From: Pleurodeles waltl
Taxonomy: Eukaryota > Chordata > Amphibia > Caudata > Salamandridae
Reading direction: 5' to 3'
Length of the DNA stretch: 64,000 bases
Assembly: GCF_031143425.1 (NCBI RefSeq)
Contig: NC_090450.1
Span: 168,385,486-168,449,485 of the forward strand
Part shown: piece by piece, positions 48,933 through 61,520 of the stretch
How the letters are laid out: each line of letters starts with the position of its first letter
Position numbering within the stretch: the stretch's first letter is position 1
Position numbers and translations under genes: made by a program
The notes under the pieces: generated by a model
Seen by the model: the letters and a program-made list of their open reading frames with translations, nothing else
Told to the model about the DNA's origin: nothing
Database searches by the model: none

Positions 48933-49410
48933 GGCAGGATCCAGACACAGGTCAAAGCAGCACATGCAGTGTAGGTGTTGTCCTGTGGAAAGTCAGGAAT
49001 CAAGTGAGGTTTTAGACAGAAAATGGCGGTCACGTCCGTGGCGGTGTACACCGTCACCACCGCCGGTGATCCCCATTGACCACTGTACTCCATAGAGCCC
49101 CATTTTAGCCAATGAGGAGTAGCACGGCAGTGCAAGACCGCCTTCCACCATGACGCCCAACGCCGGCGGAGTTACCTCACTTCCACCTGTCCCTCCATAC
49201 AGGACAGACGGTCGCCATTTTATGATGGTGGACAACATTTTGAAAATTGAGAACTACGTCATTGCTGTAAATTGCACATACATTGCCATTCACATTGTCC
49301 CATCACATTAATGCTCTATGTACACTGAGGTGGTAGTTCCATTGTTCAATTTGTGACTCCCTACTCACTCTTGTGCCCCTTAGATACCTACCACTGCGGA
49401 TGAATAGGAG
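48933..49410. promoter_or_regulatory. Putative divergent promoter between SANT gene A and transposase
   Basis: The two genes point away from each other across this stretch. It contains CpG-bearing GGCGGT/ACCGCC clusters at 49020-49070 and 49135-49205, motifs shared with the GC-rich MITEs at 26.6 and 38.7 kb. No clear TATA box. The promoter role is inferred from position. Confidence 0.35.
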
Positions 49411-50345
49411 TACAGACTCCTTGTGGACTTGGCTACACTGGAGGACAGGCACATAATACTGACCTATAGACTGGACAGGGCCACAATCACAGAGCTGTGT
49501 GTACAATTGGAGCCTGATCTGATATCAGCTATCCGTCAGCCGACTGGGATCCCCTTCTTCAGTGCTCCATTTCCTGGCAACTGGATCTTTCCAAGTGACA
49601 ATGGGCTTGGCAGCAGGCATGTCACAGCCAATGTTCTCAATCATGCTGGCAAGGGCTTTGTCTGCCTTGGTCAAACACATGTGCAACTACATCACTTTCC
49701 CCCAGGTTGAAGTTTTGGCCACGGTGAAGGCAGGATTCTACTCAATGGGACATATACCAAATATTATTGGGGCAATTGACGGTACACATACTGGGTTTGT
49801 CCCCCCCCGGGCCAATGAACAGGTGTTCAGGAATCGGAAGAGTTATCACTCACTCAATGTGCAAATGGTGTGCCTGGTTGACCAGTACATATCCCATGTC
49901 ACTGCCAAGTATCCTGGGTCAGTGCTTGACGCCTTCGTCCTAAGGAATAACAGCATCCCAAATGTGATGGCACAATTACAGAGGCACAGTGTGTGGATAA
50001 TAGGTGAGCCAGAGTCCCCACCCACTGTATGTCAGTGTATTCCTTCAGGACTCATCCCCCATACCATTGTGTAAGGCTAATGTTTGTACCTCAATACTTG
50101 CAGGTGACTCTGTCTACCCAAACCTATTATGGCTCCTGACCCCTGTGGGGAATCCTAAGACAGGGGTTGAGATTTGGTATAATGATGCGTATGGGCGAAC
50201 CAGGTGAATCATACAATGTACCTTCTGCCTCCTGAAGGCCATGTTTGGATGCCTCCACCTGACAGGTAGTCAGTGGTACTCCCCTGAGAAGGTATGCCAG
50301 ATAGTAGTAGCAGGCTGCATGTTGCACAACCTGGTCCTCAGATGA
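49411..50345 (+). pseudogene. HARBI1-type DDE transposase, inactivated
   Basis: Begins LATLEDRHIILTYRLDRATI, the usual N-terminal block. A frameshift near 49555 separates it from the core frame, which carries GAIDGTHTGFVPP (first catalytic Asp at 49778-49780), NVQMVCLVD, and SVLDAFVL (second Asp at 49928-49930). A GTGAGC donor at 50004 and TACTTGCAG acceptor ending at 50103 define a 100-bp intron; exon 2 reads GDSVYPNLLWLLTPV. The third acidic position is lost: the block expected as ERTFGLLK reads QCTFCLLK (Gln codon 50214-50216), and a stop TGA precedes it at 50205-50207. The enzyme would cut and paste Harbinger DNA with TWA target duplications. This copy cannot. It is convergent with SANT gene B. 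Confidence 0.85.
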
Positions 50346-50753
50346 CTTATGCCTTATCTGCAGGAGGAGGAAATGTCCCTGTGGCAGCAGTGGACCCTGA
50401 GGACAGTGAGGATGAGGAGGCAGAGGATGAGGATGTGGACAACAGAACATCAGTTATACGTCAATACTACAATGACACACAAGTGAGACAGTGGAACTGC
50501 CATTCCTCTGATTATTTATGTTTTCAGTGTGGCTGTAGCAGAATGGCATTCACTTCCTTTGTATTTCAACTGACTGTCACCCATGGCTTCTCATTTTGCA
50601 GATGTTGGTGTTGTAACAACTGTGTACTGATGTGATGACTGCAGACAGCTGCAGGTCATAATTTATATGGTATCACAGTGTTCAGGTCATTTGCACAAGA
50701 TGTGACTGATTCCATATTTGCACATTTTCATTACATAAAACACTATCACTCAA

Positions 50754-52496
50754 GTTGTGTTCAAGGGTGTTTATTGTAGTGAGATTTATAGACAGAAAAG
50801 TGGAAAGTAATGGGGTGATGGTAGAGGTAAGTCCAGTGTATTGGCCCAGTCTGTTTGTTGCACAGGTACGGTTTCCTAGAGGCCATAGGAAGGGGAGAAA
50901 ATTCAGTTCAAAGTGGACAAGGTGACAGGGAGGGACACAAGGGGGACATTCAGGAGGGTCTCATTTCCTGGCAGTGGTCTTGGTCTTGGCTAGTGTCTCG
51001 GGCTTCTGTCTGGGTCACAGGGAACGTTTATGGGGCGGTTCACCTTCTGTAGGGGGAGGAGTGCTGGGTGCCTATGGGTCCTGTGGCAGGGCCTTATGTC
51101 CATTAGCTGCAGCAGATGTGGTGTGCTGTTCACTTGACTGGCTAGTGGAAGAGGCCCGCTGTTGTGCTGTCCATTCCATCATGATGTTGGCCATATCAGC
51201 TAGCATCCCTGCTATGGATACCATGGTGGTGTTGAGGGCCTGCAAATCTTCCCTGATCTCCTGATGGTGTACCTCCTGCAGCCGCTTGTTTTCCTGCATG
51301 TTGTTAAGGATCCAGCCCATCCTGTTCTTGGATTGGTGGTAAGCCCCCAGAACATTAGTGAGTGCCTCCTGGACAGTCGGTTCCCTAGACCTGGCCTCCC
51401 CCTGGCACACAGCTGTCTTTGTATGTCCCTGTCTCCCTGTGCCTGTGTCCCCTGAATGGTGCACCCATTGCAACTGACCCCCAGGACCCTGATTGTCTTG
51501 GCTGTGAGGTGTAGACTGGGGTCCTTGTACAGGTGGGCACACTGCTGATTGACGTGTCTTGGGGACAGAGATGTGGAGATGGTGGGTGGGTGCTGTGGTG
51601 TTCGATACTGAGGGGGGAGGCTCTGTGGTGGAATTGGAGTGGGCTGGGGTGGCCGACTGACCAGTGGTCCCTGATTGGCCAGGTAGTTCATTGAGATCCA
51701 GAAGTCCAGAGTTACTGTTATTACTGGGGGCATCTTCTGGTGGGGACTGGAAATTTGTGGCACCTTCTCGCCACTGGGATTGGCTGGGGCACCTGCGGGG
51801 ATATAAGTGATGTATTAGGCTTCAATTTCTGTGACATGTTGTACATCCCTAGCTTCCCCATTATCGTTGCTATTGCCCTGCCATCTTTGTTTGTGCATGG
51901 TGATGTATTGTGGGATTGTTAGTTCTCCAGGCTGTGCATGCTTTGGTGTTAGGTGTACATGCAGGACTGGGAGGGCTGTAAATGCATTGGTATGGCATGC
52001 AGGGCTTGGAAATGGGGTTAGTCACATGTGTAGGTGCACTGTGTGGGATGGAGTGACGTGATGGGAATCAGGGTGAGGGGGTGCAATGGCATGCAGGTTT
52101 GGGGGATGATGGGTAGCAAATATTAACCCATCAGTGTCCAGTCCTCCGGCTACTCCAGTGACTCCCTCAGGATGCAGGACTGCCAAGACTTGCTCCTCCC
52201 ATGCTGTCAGCTGTGGGGGAGGAGGTGGGGGTCCACCACCAGTTCTCTGGATGGCGAGCTGGTGCCTTGCTGCCACAGAACGTACCTTCCCCCATAGGTC
52301 GCTACACCTCTTCCTGATGTCGTCCCTTGTTCTTGGATGCTGTCCCATGGCATTCACGCTGTCCACGATTCTTCGCCATAGCTCCGTCTTCCTGGCACTG
52401 GATATTTGCTCTACCTGTGCTCCAAACAGCTGTGGCTCTACCCTGACTATTTCTTCCACTATGACCCGCAACTCCTCACCTGTGAAACGGGGGGTG
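50754..52496 (-). pseudogene. Harbinger SANT/Myb-like DNA-binding protein (gene B, NAIF1-like)
   Basis: Minus strand. Exon 1 begins TPRFTGEELRVIVEEIVRVE near 52485 and runs through QLFGAQ, RKTELWRRIVDSVNAMG and RTRDDIRKRCSDLWGKVRS, a complete three-helix SANT-like domain as in NAIF1 and Harbinger partner proteins, then a poly-Pro linker (about 52215) and AWEEQVLAVLHPEG. After a probable intron (about 51797-52100) a second coding stretch follows, with Pro-rich sequence, a frameshift near 51440 and a C-terminal helical region (NRMGWILNNMQENKRLQEVH), probably a coiled coil for oligomerisation. There is no upstream in-frame Met: a stop lies just before TPRF, so the start is lost or in another exon. 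Gene B differs from gene A in sequence and tail, so the two come from different Harbinger families. Confidence 0.65.
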
Positions 52497-52499
52497 CCT

Positions 52500-52790
52500 T
52501 AGTCGGGACATGGGTGTTGTGTGGTGTGTGTTGTGCAGAGGGTGTTGAGTAATGTGGTGGGGTGTGGGATGTGGGGTGCGTGACGGATGAATGGGTGTTT
52601 GTGGTGTGTGTGTGTAGTTGTCTCTATGAGTTGCGTGGCTAGCTATTGCAGTCTGTTAGTGTTCGTTAAGGGTTGTGTGTGATGTGGGTGTATGTTTCAT
52701 AGTGCTGTGGGTGGGTGAGTGTGGTGTGTGTATGAGTGTCAAGTGTGTGATGTTTGTTTTGTCCATTGTTGTGTTGTTTTGTATTTGGGT
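52500..52790. other. GT-rich low-complexity stretch
   Basis: Repeated GTGTGTG/GGTGTG motifs over about 290 bases upstream of SANT gene B. No gene. Possibly a 5' flanking region of element B. Confidence 0.5.
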
Positions 52791-53648
52791 GGCCAAAGCA
52801 AATAACTCCATATTGATACTTTGGTGCTAGACCAGTCTAGCGCCAAATTTATGGAGTTAAAGTCATTTTTTGAAATGGAAACCTACATTGCCTTAATGAG
52901 ATGCAAGGTAGGCGTTCCCGTGCAAAAAACGTCTATGTGGCCTTAACGTCATATTTATACTCCTGTGTAAAAATGGTTCACAGGAGGGAGGAGGGGTCAA
53001 AAAATGGTGCAAAGCTTGCTTTGCCCCATTTTTTAATGCCTGAGTCAGGGCAAGCGTTAGCTGACCTGTGGGCCTATTTCATTGGTGGAACACCATGGAA
53101 TAAGCCTGCAGGTGCCCTCCCCAGGCCCCAGGGACACCCCCACCCACACCAGAGGTACAGCAGTGGATGGGGGATCCCATCCAAGGTAAGTACAGGTAAG
53201 TATTTTATTTAATTTTTTAAAGTGCCATTGGGGGCCCTGAAATGGACCCCCCCTACATGGCACTGGGTGCATTGGCCATGCCCAGGGGACCATGGTGCCC
53301 TGTGCCGGCCATTGGGGTGGTGGGCATGACTCCTGTCTTTTCTAAGACAGGAGTCATGTGGTATGGATTGTTTTGCATCAGAAAATGACTCTATGCAGGT
53401 TAGAGTCATTTTATTCCCTCTAACCTGCCTAACGTCATTTTTTGGTGCAAAAACCCCTTCTTCCATACTGCCTGCCCATCCCGACTAAAGTCATTTTTTT
53501 TGCCACTAGCCTACCCTTTGCATCGGCTTGCACCATTCCATAAATATGGTGCCCGGCTGGTGCACAGAAATGGTGCAAGCCGTTGCTAAACTTTTTGGTG
53601 CAAAACTGAGTTGGTGCAGTTTTGCACCAAAAAGTATAAATCAGGGCC
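52790..53648. mobile_element. Terminal region of Harbinger family B
   Basis: Ends GCACCAAAAAGTATAAATCAGGGCC at about 53624-53648 and contains internal inverted pairs (GACTCCTGTCTT...AAGACAGGAGTC at about 53329-53353; TTTTGGTGCAAAAC.../GTTTTGCACCAAAA at 53593-53634). A 28-base block starting TTAATGAGATGCAAGG at 52893 is identical to 63870-63897, placing both in one family. It directly adjoins the 5' side of SANT gene B, suggesting that gene B belongs to this family. No matching left end is visible. Confidence 0.55.
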
Positions 53649-54146
53649 TTTGTGTCTATGTTGTAGACTTGAATGTTGCTGCCTATTGTTTCCCTTATGT
53701 ATATAATGGATGCTTATACTATCCATATTTTGTTTTTGAATATATGTAACACAATTTCCGCTCTGCTTTACTTCTTCCATGTGTGTGTGTCCATGTTTGT
53801 GCACGTATGCAAAAGTGTGCTTGCGTGTGTGACAGGGTTTTTGGGGGGCTACTATGATAGCTTCCAGGGGTAGTTTGAAAAGTCAAATTGTATGCTTACA
53901 GAGGCATTATGGAAAGATACATAATATTTACTGAGGCTCTGTTGAAAACTTGTTTGTTTAAGGAGCAATTTATGCATTTATGCGCAGTGTGAACACTTGT
54001 TGACAATGCAGAAAACTGCGTGAAAGGTTTACTGGGAGTTTCGAAGTGTGGTAACGGATTGTACACATATTGGGATATATAACATTGATACAGATGGTAA
54101 TTTATGCACTTACAGTGAGTGAAATTACATAATGTTTGGATTTATT
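53649..54146. other. No recognisable feature
   Basis: AT-rich sequence between the family B end and the hAT element. Only random frames. Confidence 0.4.
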
Positions 54147-54154
54147 ATTTAGAT

Positions 54155-55293
54155 CAGTGGTTCCCTACCTGTGGTCCGCTGACCCCCAGGGGTCCATGAC
54201 ACATTCCAAGGGTCCCGATTCCCGGCCAACAGGAAGGCACTTCTCCAGCTGGGCCCTCTCGCTGTGTGTTTTTATATTTATTTATTACTTAATTTGTGCA
54301 GAAGTTTGAAAAGCATGTCATTGCAGCTTTTGGGGGAAAATAAAAGTGTCAAGATAACTCTGATGATTAATGTACATGCTGGGGGGAGATGGGCATTTTG
54401 TCTAGTGGCAGTTTTGACTCATCTAAGATAGGACGGATGGTTAATATGCCGGCTGCAAAGAAAGTGTATCATGCAAAGGACAGTAATTTATGTGCATAGC
54501 ATAGTGGGTTACTGCTTTTGTCACAGATTCTGTTGTTGCTGTGCAGTTCATAAGTTACAGTTCCTAATCTAGCACACTGGGCTATGAACAGCAATAAAAG
54601 AGCTTCATGCAAACTGCATGGCACAAATGAGAAAGTTATGTCCCCCTCAGTCTTTCATTATTCTTGTGCTGCTAAAAAAGGTTTTTTTGTGTTCTACATT
54701 CTTAGTATTAAAGCCAACGCTAACCACTGTGTTATGTTCTGAATCCTGAGTTTGTGCCTCTACAGACCACACATTCTTAGAAAATGCCTACCAGTATGGA
54801 TGAGATGTGAATCCTACACCTTGTAGTCCCCTGTAAAGTGCTCCAACACCCAACATTGGTATGAGGTGTGATATAAAACAAATGAATTACATGTGACAGG
54901 CTATGGAGAGATGAGAGGCTCTTATGGTTTTACCTCCTTTCACCACCACATAGTTATGTGAAAATGTTTTCTTAGATCTTATGTACCTAAAACATAAAGA
55001 CAGAAATCACTTGGGAAATGAACAATCTGACTTGAGGATTCAGGTTTCCTTAACAAAAGTAAAGATTGAAAAGTTAGTTGCCGAGAAGCAGTGCCAACCT
55101 TCTTATTATAATTTTTCGATTTTTGCATATTATTTCAATATAAAATAATTATATCTTTGTGATTCGAGTATTTGTGTGGTGTGTATTTTTGTGAATTACA
55201 GTTTTAATGTTTGAAATTTAAATCGTACAAATTGCCTGGGGGTCCCCGGCTTCCAGTAGTGATTCAGTGGGGGGTCTCCGTTGGGAAACACTG
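54155..55293. mobile_element. 1.14-kb non-autonomous hAT element
   Basis: The left end CAGTGGTTCCCTACCTGTGG and the right end GTTGGGAAACACTG are inverted repeats of the classic hAT CAGTGGTTCCCAAC type. The flanks ATTTAGAT (54147-54154) and ATATAGAT (55294-55301) match at 7 of 8 bases, the hAT target-duplication size. GACCCCCAGGGGTCC near the left end is matched by GGGGGTCCCC at the right. The interior has no transposase frame. Confidence 0.8.
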
Positions 55294-55301
55294 ATATAGA
55301 T

Positions 55302-56880
55302 GGTTATAAAGGGCAATTACATGCAAAGGTATGGGCAAATATGCAATGATAGGGGAAATGTTGTCTCTTCAGCCTTCTATGTATTGATATTGCTCATTAT
55401 GCTCCAAATCAATGATGTCAGGCATTGAGGTGTAGTAGTAGTAGTACTGATGCTGGGGTTTCACTGGAGGACTGGAACGGATTGGTCAATTATTGATTCT
55501 AGCAAACTGACTTCTGGCGACTTTTAGAGGAAGGAATACTAGAAATGTTGTGAGTTTCTAACATTCATGTGTGCTAACTACCCGCTATATTTGCCTATCA
55601 AGTTAAGGTCCCATTTACAATCGCCGTTAAAACCCATCCAGCTTTCGTTCATGGTTTTTGCCAGATGTGATTTAAAATGAAGCATTTGAACAATTTGTTT
55701 AAAAAATAGAACAAGATCTCTTGTTACGTTTACGTCCTGTGTGTTTCAACCAATGCCTCCATTAAAAATTGGACACCAAAAAATTAATGTTATCCAGGTG
55801 TGGTGTAATTACTTGGTATGCAATTTTCATTCTTTTTCGAGTTGCCCCTTCTAGAAGGGGCAACTGGGCACAATTGGACATTATTCCTCCTGGTCTGGGG
55901 TATGAAAAGTAGGACTGAGTCTATTAAGCATGCACTTCCAGCTGGTTATGATAGTTGAAACCTGTGCCAGTTTCCGATGATCCCATGTTGGGAGCAAATG
56001 GGTCTAACTTAGAATTCAACTTTGAACGCACACAAAAAATTGCTCTGAAATGGAATTAATGGACTACATGTAAATGAAGTCTAATTATTCTAACTGGTTG
56101 TTTGTGCTTTGAGCGGAAGTTCAACTTAAAAAACCGATTCCTACAAAATATTTTCTTCAAACCAATGTTGACAAATTATTTGGTTTTATCGGGTTGACTA
56201 AAGCAAACTGGGGAAAGTCTTTGTTTTTTTCCTTCTTTTTTATTGAGCGCATACAACCGAAAAAAGGAAAAACAGGCAAGTAGATATACATCATTAAGGA
56301 TTTCTCACTTGCGATCAATATCAAAATATTAGGATTTATATAGCTAAACACCACTCAATACCTAGAGTGTATTGGAATGAGTTAAAATAATGCAAAGCTT
56401 TCTTTGGCATTTACATTCCAACCCTACCAGACTCTACCCTATCCATATAACGTCGACCTGGTATCCATTTCATAAAGTTCAATATGCATGAATCCTCCAC
56501 AATACTTATTAGATCAAATCTTAGCAGCAAAATATAGTAAAATGCCATAATTTGAAGAACAGAAGCAGAAATGGGCAGATTAAAATTGCAAAAGAAGCAG
56601 CTGAGGGGCCCTGCTACAAAGTGGATTTAATAGATTTTGACATCTTGCTACAAACAAAGGACATGCGAACAGTTACAGTAAATTGCAGTTAGGTGAAGCA
56701 ACCTCATATTCCAGTAAAGTGCTAAAGATTGCAGCTGGTGCTTGCAATACTGATTAAAGTGCAATAAAACAAAGTGGGGTGTTTTCCTTTATACTATCAG
56801 AATAAAGTGTCCCATGCCTAAAAACCCTGAATTGTTAAAACAACATGAACATAGTTCAGGTTTAATATGCAGTGTGCATA
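55302..56880. other. No recognisable feature
   Basis: AT-rich sequence. CCCCTTCTAGAAGGGG at about 55845-55861 is a short perfect palindrome. Otherwise no gene or repeat is identified. Confidence 0.4.
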
Positions 56881-56898
56881 AAAGCTGAGTAAACACTT

Positions 56899-57042
56899 AG
56901 CGAAACATCTTAACGAGACATACCAAGCTCGATCTATTGAACATCTAGTAAAATAAACTGCAACGTGTGTCAAGAAACTTCCTAATGAGACAAACCAAGC
57001 TTGATCTATTGAACATCTAGTAGAATTAAAGTGCAACGTGTT
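56899..57042. repeat. Two-copy tandem duplication, about 72 bp
   Basis: The text from AGACATACCAAGCTCGATCT through TTGAACATCTAGTA and GCAACGTGT occurs twice in succession (from about 56915 and 56988) with few differences. Confidence 0.7.
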
Positions 57043-58802
57043 TCTCCTGAAAAATAACTAATAATCTTGCATAATAAAACACTTAGCAGGAATTCCTAAT
57101 AGGGCCAGCCAAGCCTGGAATAGCTTCAAGGGGCTCAGAAATGTGCCAGATAGCTACGAATATCCTATAGCCCCGAACCCGTTTTTTCAAAAGCTTCTTT
57201 TAATTTTTTAGTCCCTAACATTTTCCCCCACCATCGCTACAATGTGCGAACCTGACTAGTCCCCCAGTTTTGGAGCATCAAAGACTGGGCCACTATTAAT
57301 GCAATTGAGATGATAAACTGCCCTGTCCTATTGAGTCTCCGAGTCTCCTTCGACACCCCAAATAGTGCTAGGCTGGCCTCAGGGATTATTGTAATTTGTA
57401 CTCCTTTACCTGTAGCAGAGAATAGCCTCTCCCAAAAAATATCTTAATTTTGGACACAAATAAAAAATATGAAGCCAGTCCTTCCCATCAACCTGTTGGC
57501 AACGAAAGCACTTATCGGGGACGTCCGGATAAATACAAAGCAAGATGTTAGGTTGTAATATGCCAGCCATCGAGAGAGAAAGGACATTCTTTTATGATTT
57601 GCCACCCTCAACAACTTCTTCCCCATCTCTGAGATGACCTGCCAGTCATCCTCCAAACGTTTACATTGAGTTTGGTATAGATTTGCTTGAGAAACCCAGA
57701 AATAACTTCCTGACTCAGAGTGCCACATAGCAATCTGTTCCAGTGTCCGATGCCTGTCAGCCTGCTCTTAACCACTGACCACCTGACCTGGTGTGGTACC
57801 TCAGTAAAATCATAGGAATTCAAAGCTAAATGAGTTAGCTTCAAGGAAGGTCCACCTAAAGCTGTTGCTTTGACCCCCAAACTGCAAGGTTGTCTCAACC
57901 CAGGGTATTAATTTGCCCCTTGTCACAAAATCGCCTATCTTCTTAAATCCATGAAACAGCCAAAAAACATTGTAGTCCTCGATAAGGACAAACCAAAATA
58001 GTTACATTCATGAATCTGGAGGTAGTTGAAGCCTGCTGGAATCTGGTAAAATATATACAAAGCTGACATCCTGCTACCCAATGCCTGATATGTCTTGTCC
58101 CTTGTTTTCTTTGAGAACTTAACCGTTTTCATAAAAGCAGGCAAACTGACTGAAGATTCCAGCACCAATTTACTTAGAAAGAAATTGTCCAATAATCCTC
58201 CGACTTCAAGCAATCTTCCTGCTAGATTCAGAAGCCACACATGATAATACGTCCACATATGAGGGAGTGTCAGGCCACCCTGAGCCTTTTCAATGTGCGT
58301 ATTTAACTCTAGGGGCCTTATTCCAAATAAAACTTCTAAAAAGAGAATCGAGTTTCTGAAAATTGGTGTTATTAATTTTGATAGGGGCATTGGAGAATTA
58401 GAACTAGGGAAGATTACCAGTGACATATATTCCTACATACCTAAATGGACATTGATCCCCAGCCTGTTATTGAAAGAAAATAGGTAGTTCCTCAACCTGT
58501 GCACTAGAAAGCAAAATTTCCATCTTGCTTTGGTTCCCCTTGTACTGCCCAATGCCAGTATATTCCTACAACAAATCAAAATCCCCCTGTACATTCACTT
58601 TATTGGTTTAAGATACAAAATCATATCGTCGGTGAAAGATTTTAATTTGGACATCCCCTCCACCGGTGCAATTATCCCTGCTGCACTATGAAGTTTCACT
58701 GCTAATAGTACAATAAAAAAAGGCAAAATAATATTGGCGACAGGGGCCATCCCTGATGAGTACCCCTATTGATGAACACCTTACCCACAATACTAGAATT
58801 AA

Positions 58803-59819
58803 CTAGTTTTTATTGGGATCAGGAGATAGCTTAGCATTCTCAGTTGCAGGCCTGTTCCCCCGTCACATATTGACTTTTAAACGACTTAGCTTGCTCTGTT
58901 TTAACATATTCATGTAATTATTTCTTCCAAAATGGCTGCTATGTTTATAGCTAGGAAGATGTTTTAGTTTCACATCATCAGTGCCACCCTGCAAAGGCAT
59001 CACTATCAGCGTCAAAGATAAATGAGATATGTAGGCATTTTTATTATGTACTTCCTACTTTCGTATGACAGTAACATTAATTACCTTTTTAGGGAATTGT
59101 TTATTTAATTGCCGGTCAAGCATGCCTTCTTATCTATTGTTTGGGAACGTACCTGCGTCAGGTTTCCTACAAGATCCATATAAATACATCTCACACAGAC
59201 AAGATTATCAGAGTGATACCTACCAGATGCCATCAACGCTATTTATGCTACACGTCGCCTTGATGCAGACCCCGCCTTCGTGTCACCACAGAGTCTGATC
59301 TAGAGACCTCATTCTAAGGTAATGAAGATTGGGGGTTCTTCTCATGGACATGGTACTGGCAGATTAGGTTTAACACACCTAGCTCTCTTTATGTTAGAGA
59401 TTAGGTTCATCATGCTAGGGTATTAGGGTTTATTTCACACCTATTTTACATCTCATGTTATTGCAAGATGGTGGGGATCTTTATATTCATGACTCTCGTT
59501 TTTACCATTCTGTTTCTTGCATTGTGCATTGTCCTAATCACTGCAACCCATGCAATTCATAGTAGATTGCAGTTTTGTTAATAAAACCTGTTAAAAACTT
59601 TACTGCATCTCCATCATTGCCTGTGTGTCACTGAGACATGTTGCTCATTTGAGAAGAGGGTAATCTCTGTTTAACCACAACTCCCCTGAGATGCTGCACT
59701 CTTTAGTCTACGTGTAAAGGCTGTCACAAAATCATCTTTTACTATTTGGATTTTTGGTGAGGTACTGCTTGTGAGCCGGAAGGGTGGGGCAGACAGTTGC
59801 GACTTGTTGTAGGATTAGC
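58803..59819 (+). mobile_element. About 1-kb LTR-like insertion in the L1 reverse transcriptase region
   Basis: L1 coding sequence ends near 58803 and resumes beyond 59820. The inserted segment has a TATAAATA box at about 59177, an AATAAAAC poly(A) signal at about 59579, and no coding frame, an order (U3, TATA, R, poly(A)) that fits a solo LTR in plus orientation. Terminal TG...CA and a target duplication are not certain, so boundaries are approximate. Confidence 0.45.
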
Positions 59820-60489
59820 CTAGACACTTACAAACAAAAGTGGTGTCATCCCTAAACCAGCAGTCTTGCCTAGAGCAAGAGTCCACCTGCAACACCTGGC
59901 CTGTGCTCCCTGATATAAGTTGTCAAGTTTAGTAGCAAATTTCTGATGAAAGTCAAATAAAAAAAAACTGTGTAATAAAGTATCCCAGTTAATCAGGTCG
60001 AACGCCTTGTCAGCATCGACCATAATTGTTGCTGCAGGCGTTTTGTTACGCGAGAAGAAATCTATCACATGGAGCAAGAAATTTGTATTTGCAGCCATGA
60101 GGCAAGTGGCCACAAAACCGCTCTGCTCCTTATGAATTAATGCTTGTAGCCTATATTTTATTGAGGAGCTAATAGCATTAAGCAGACTAATATGTCTGTA
60201 CGAGTTCACATTCAATGAAGATTTGCCTTTTTGAACAAAACTGACTATAATGGTTTCCTTAAAGGAAAGGGGGACTACCCCCCTTCCTTTATATGATTAA
60301 ATAGTTCAGTTAAAAAGGGCACAAAATTGTGTGCGAATAGTTTATAAAACTTGGAAGTGAAGCCTTCATTGCCACACACGCTTGCATTGGGCATTTTACC
60401 TACAACGTCAAAAACCTCAAGTTCTGTTATTTCCCCCCACACTGCTGTGGATAAGGAATGCAAAAGTTGCGGCAATATTAACAAACTAA

Positions 60490-61169
60490 GGGCCAGATGT
60501 ATGAAGAATCCACTTTGCGATTCTCTAATTGCGATTTTTAAGAAATCGCTATTTCTGATTTGCAAAATGGTATGTATCATATTTGCGATTCGGTAATAGC
60601 GATTTCTTAAAAAATGCAAATGCTATTACCAAATCGCAAATAGCGATTCTGAGCCCATTCGCACCTATGGGCCTGTAGGCCCATATTTGCGAATTCTTTG
60701 CATTTCCCAAATTGCAAATTCCTAACTGGAATTCGCAATTTGGGAAATGCAAAACCCCAGGGTGCTAGGGTCCTAAGGCCCTGTCTGCTGCACCCCAAAA
60801 ATATATTTCAGGACATGTTAGGGGCACACATGCCAAAGGGGCATGTGTGCGTTACATGTCAATTTTAAAAATGCATTTTTAATGCATTTTTAAAATTTGC
60901 ACATGGTTGGTGGTAATTGTGATTCGTTAATGCCCAATTCGCATTAAGGAAAAGCTTGATACATGTGCATAAGAAATCGCAAATAAGGATTCCTTATTTA
61001 CGATTTCTTATTTAGAGAATCGCAATTTGCGATTCTCTAAACGGGGTCGCAATTTTAAGGAATCGCTATTTTAGCGAATGCCTTTCATACATAATGAAAG
61101 GCATATTTGCATTTGCAAACGGCCATTTGTACCGTTTGCGAATACAAAAACGCTTGATACATCTGTCCC
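60490..61169. mobile_element. 680-bp Harbinger-type MITE with TAA target duplication
   Basis: TAA at 60487-60489 and 61170-61172 flank the element. GGGCCAGATGTATGAAG and CTTGATACATCTGTCCC are the terminal inverted repeats. The interior consists of AATCGC/GCGATT-rich inverted segments that pair left with right. It splits the L1 between the endonuclease side and the reverse transcriptase. The MITE at 31305 is a related family. Confidence 0.8.
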
Positions 61170-61223
61170 TAAAATTCTGCACTATACAGAGACAATGAAT
61201 ATCTAGTTTCATGTAGCTGCCTG

Positions 61224-61231
61224 ATTTGCAT
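61224..61231 (+). promoter_or_regulatory. Octamer ATTTGCAT (distal sequence element type)
   Basis: Perfect octamer, repeated at 61570, 61915, 62607 and 62953. It is the Oct-1 site of snRNA distal promoter elements and lies about 230 bases upstream of the hammerhead core. A B-box-like GGTTCAAACTGG follows about 12 bases on. I could not fix a proximal sequence element. Confidence 0.55.
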
Positions 61232-61450
61232 ATGGCTGGGTTCAAACTGGGGTGGCATGGTGAGCAAAATAATGGATGGATTAAACCCAGATCTGTGACT
61301 GGGGGTGAATGTTTGATTGGTTCCGCATTCCGTCCATCAAATTACGCTATCCCACAGCGTTTGTGTTTTGCTTTGCTTTTGCCGCCCTAAGTGCGCCGGG
61401 TATGCCCAGACGCGGGTCCCGGGCTCACTGTGCCACTGGATTCAAGCTAG

Positions 61451-61520
61451 CCTGGCTGAAGAGGGGTGAAACCCCGAAACTGGTCCCAGGATGCTTGTTT
61501 CCGGTCCAGGGAGAACCTGG
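61451..61520 (+). ncRNA. Hammerhead-like ribozyme motif, unit 1
   Basis: Core CTGAAGA (61456-61462, the CUGANGA box with A at the variable position), stem II GGGG-TGAAA-CCCC (61463-61475), GAAA (61476-61479), then stem III ACTGG (61479-61483) pairing with CCGGT (61501-61505), with cleavage predicted after C61506 in a GUC context. Stem I (CCTGG upstream of the core, CAGGG after the site) needs one bulged G or a shifted pair, so activity is uncertain. Confidence 0.5.

Larger units (their letters stand above)
45825..52780. mobile_element. Composite Harbinger region (element A left end, two SANT genes, transposase)
   Basis: The left end GGTGGTCATTATGAC at 45825 follows TTAA, consistent with a 3-bp target duplication. 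Inside are a minus-strand SANT gene (A), a divergent promoter stretch, a plus-strand DDE transposase and a second minus-strand SANT gene (B). No matching right end (GTCATAATGACCACC) is found. Instead sequence of a different terminal family follows up to 53648. It may therefore be two nested or fused Harbinger elements. The left 900 bases are the reverse complement of 5870-6700. Confidence 0.55.
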
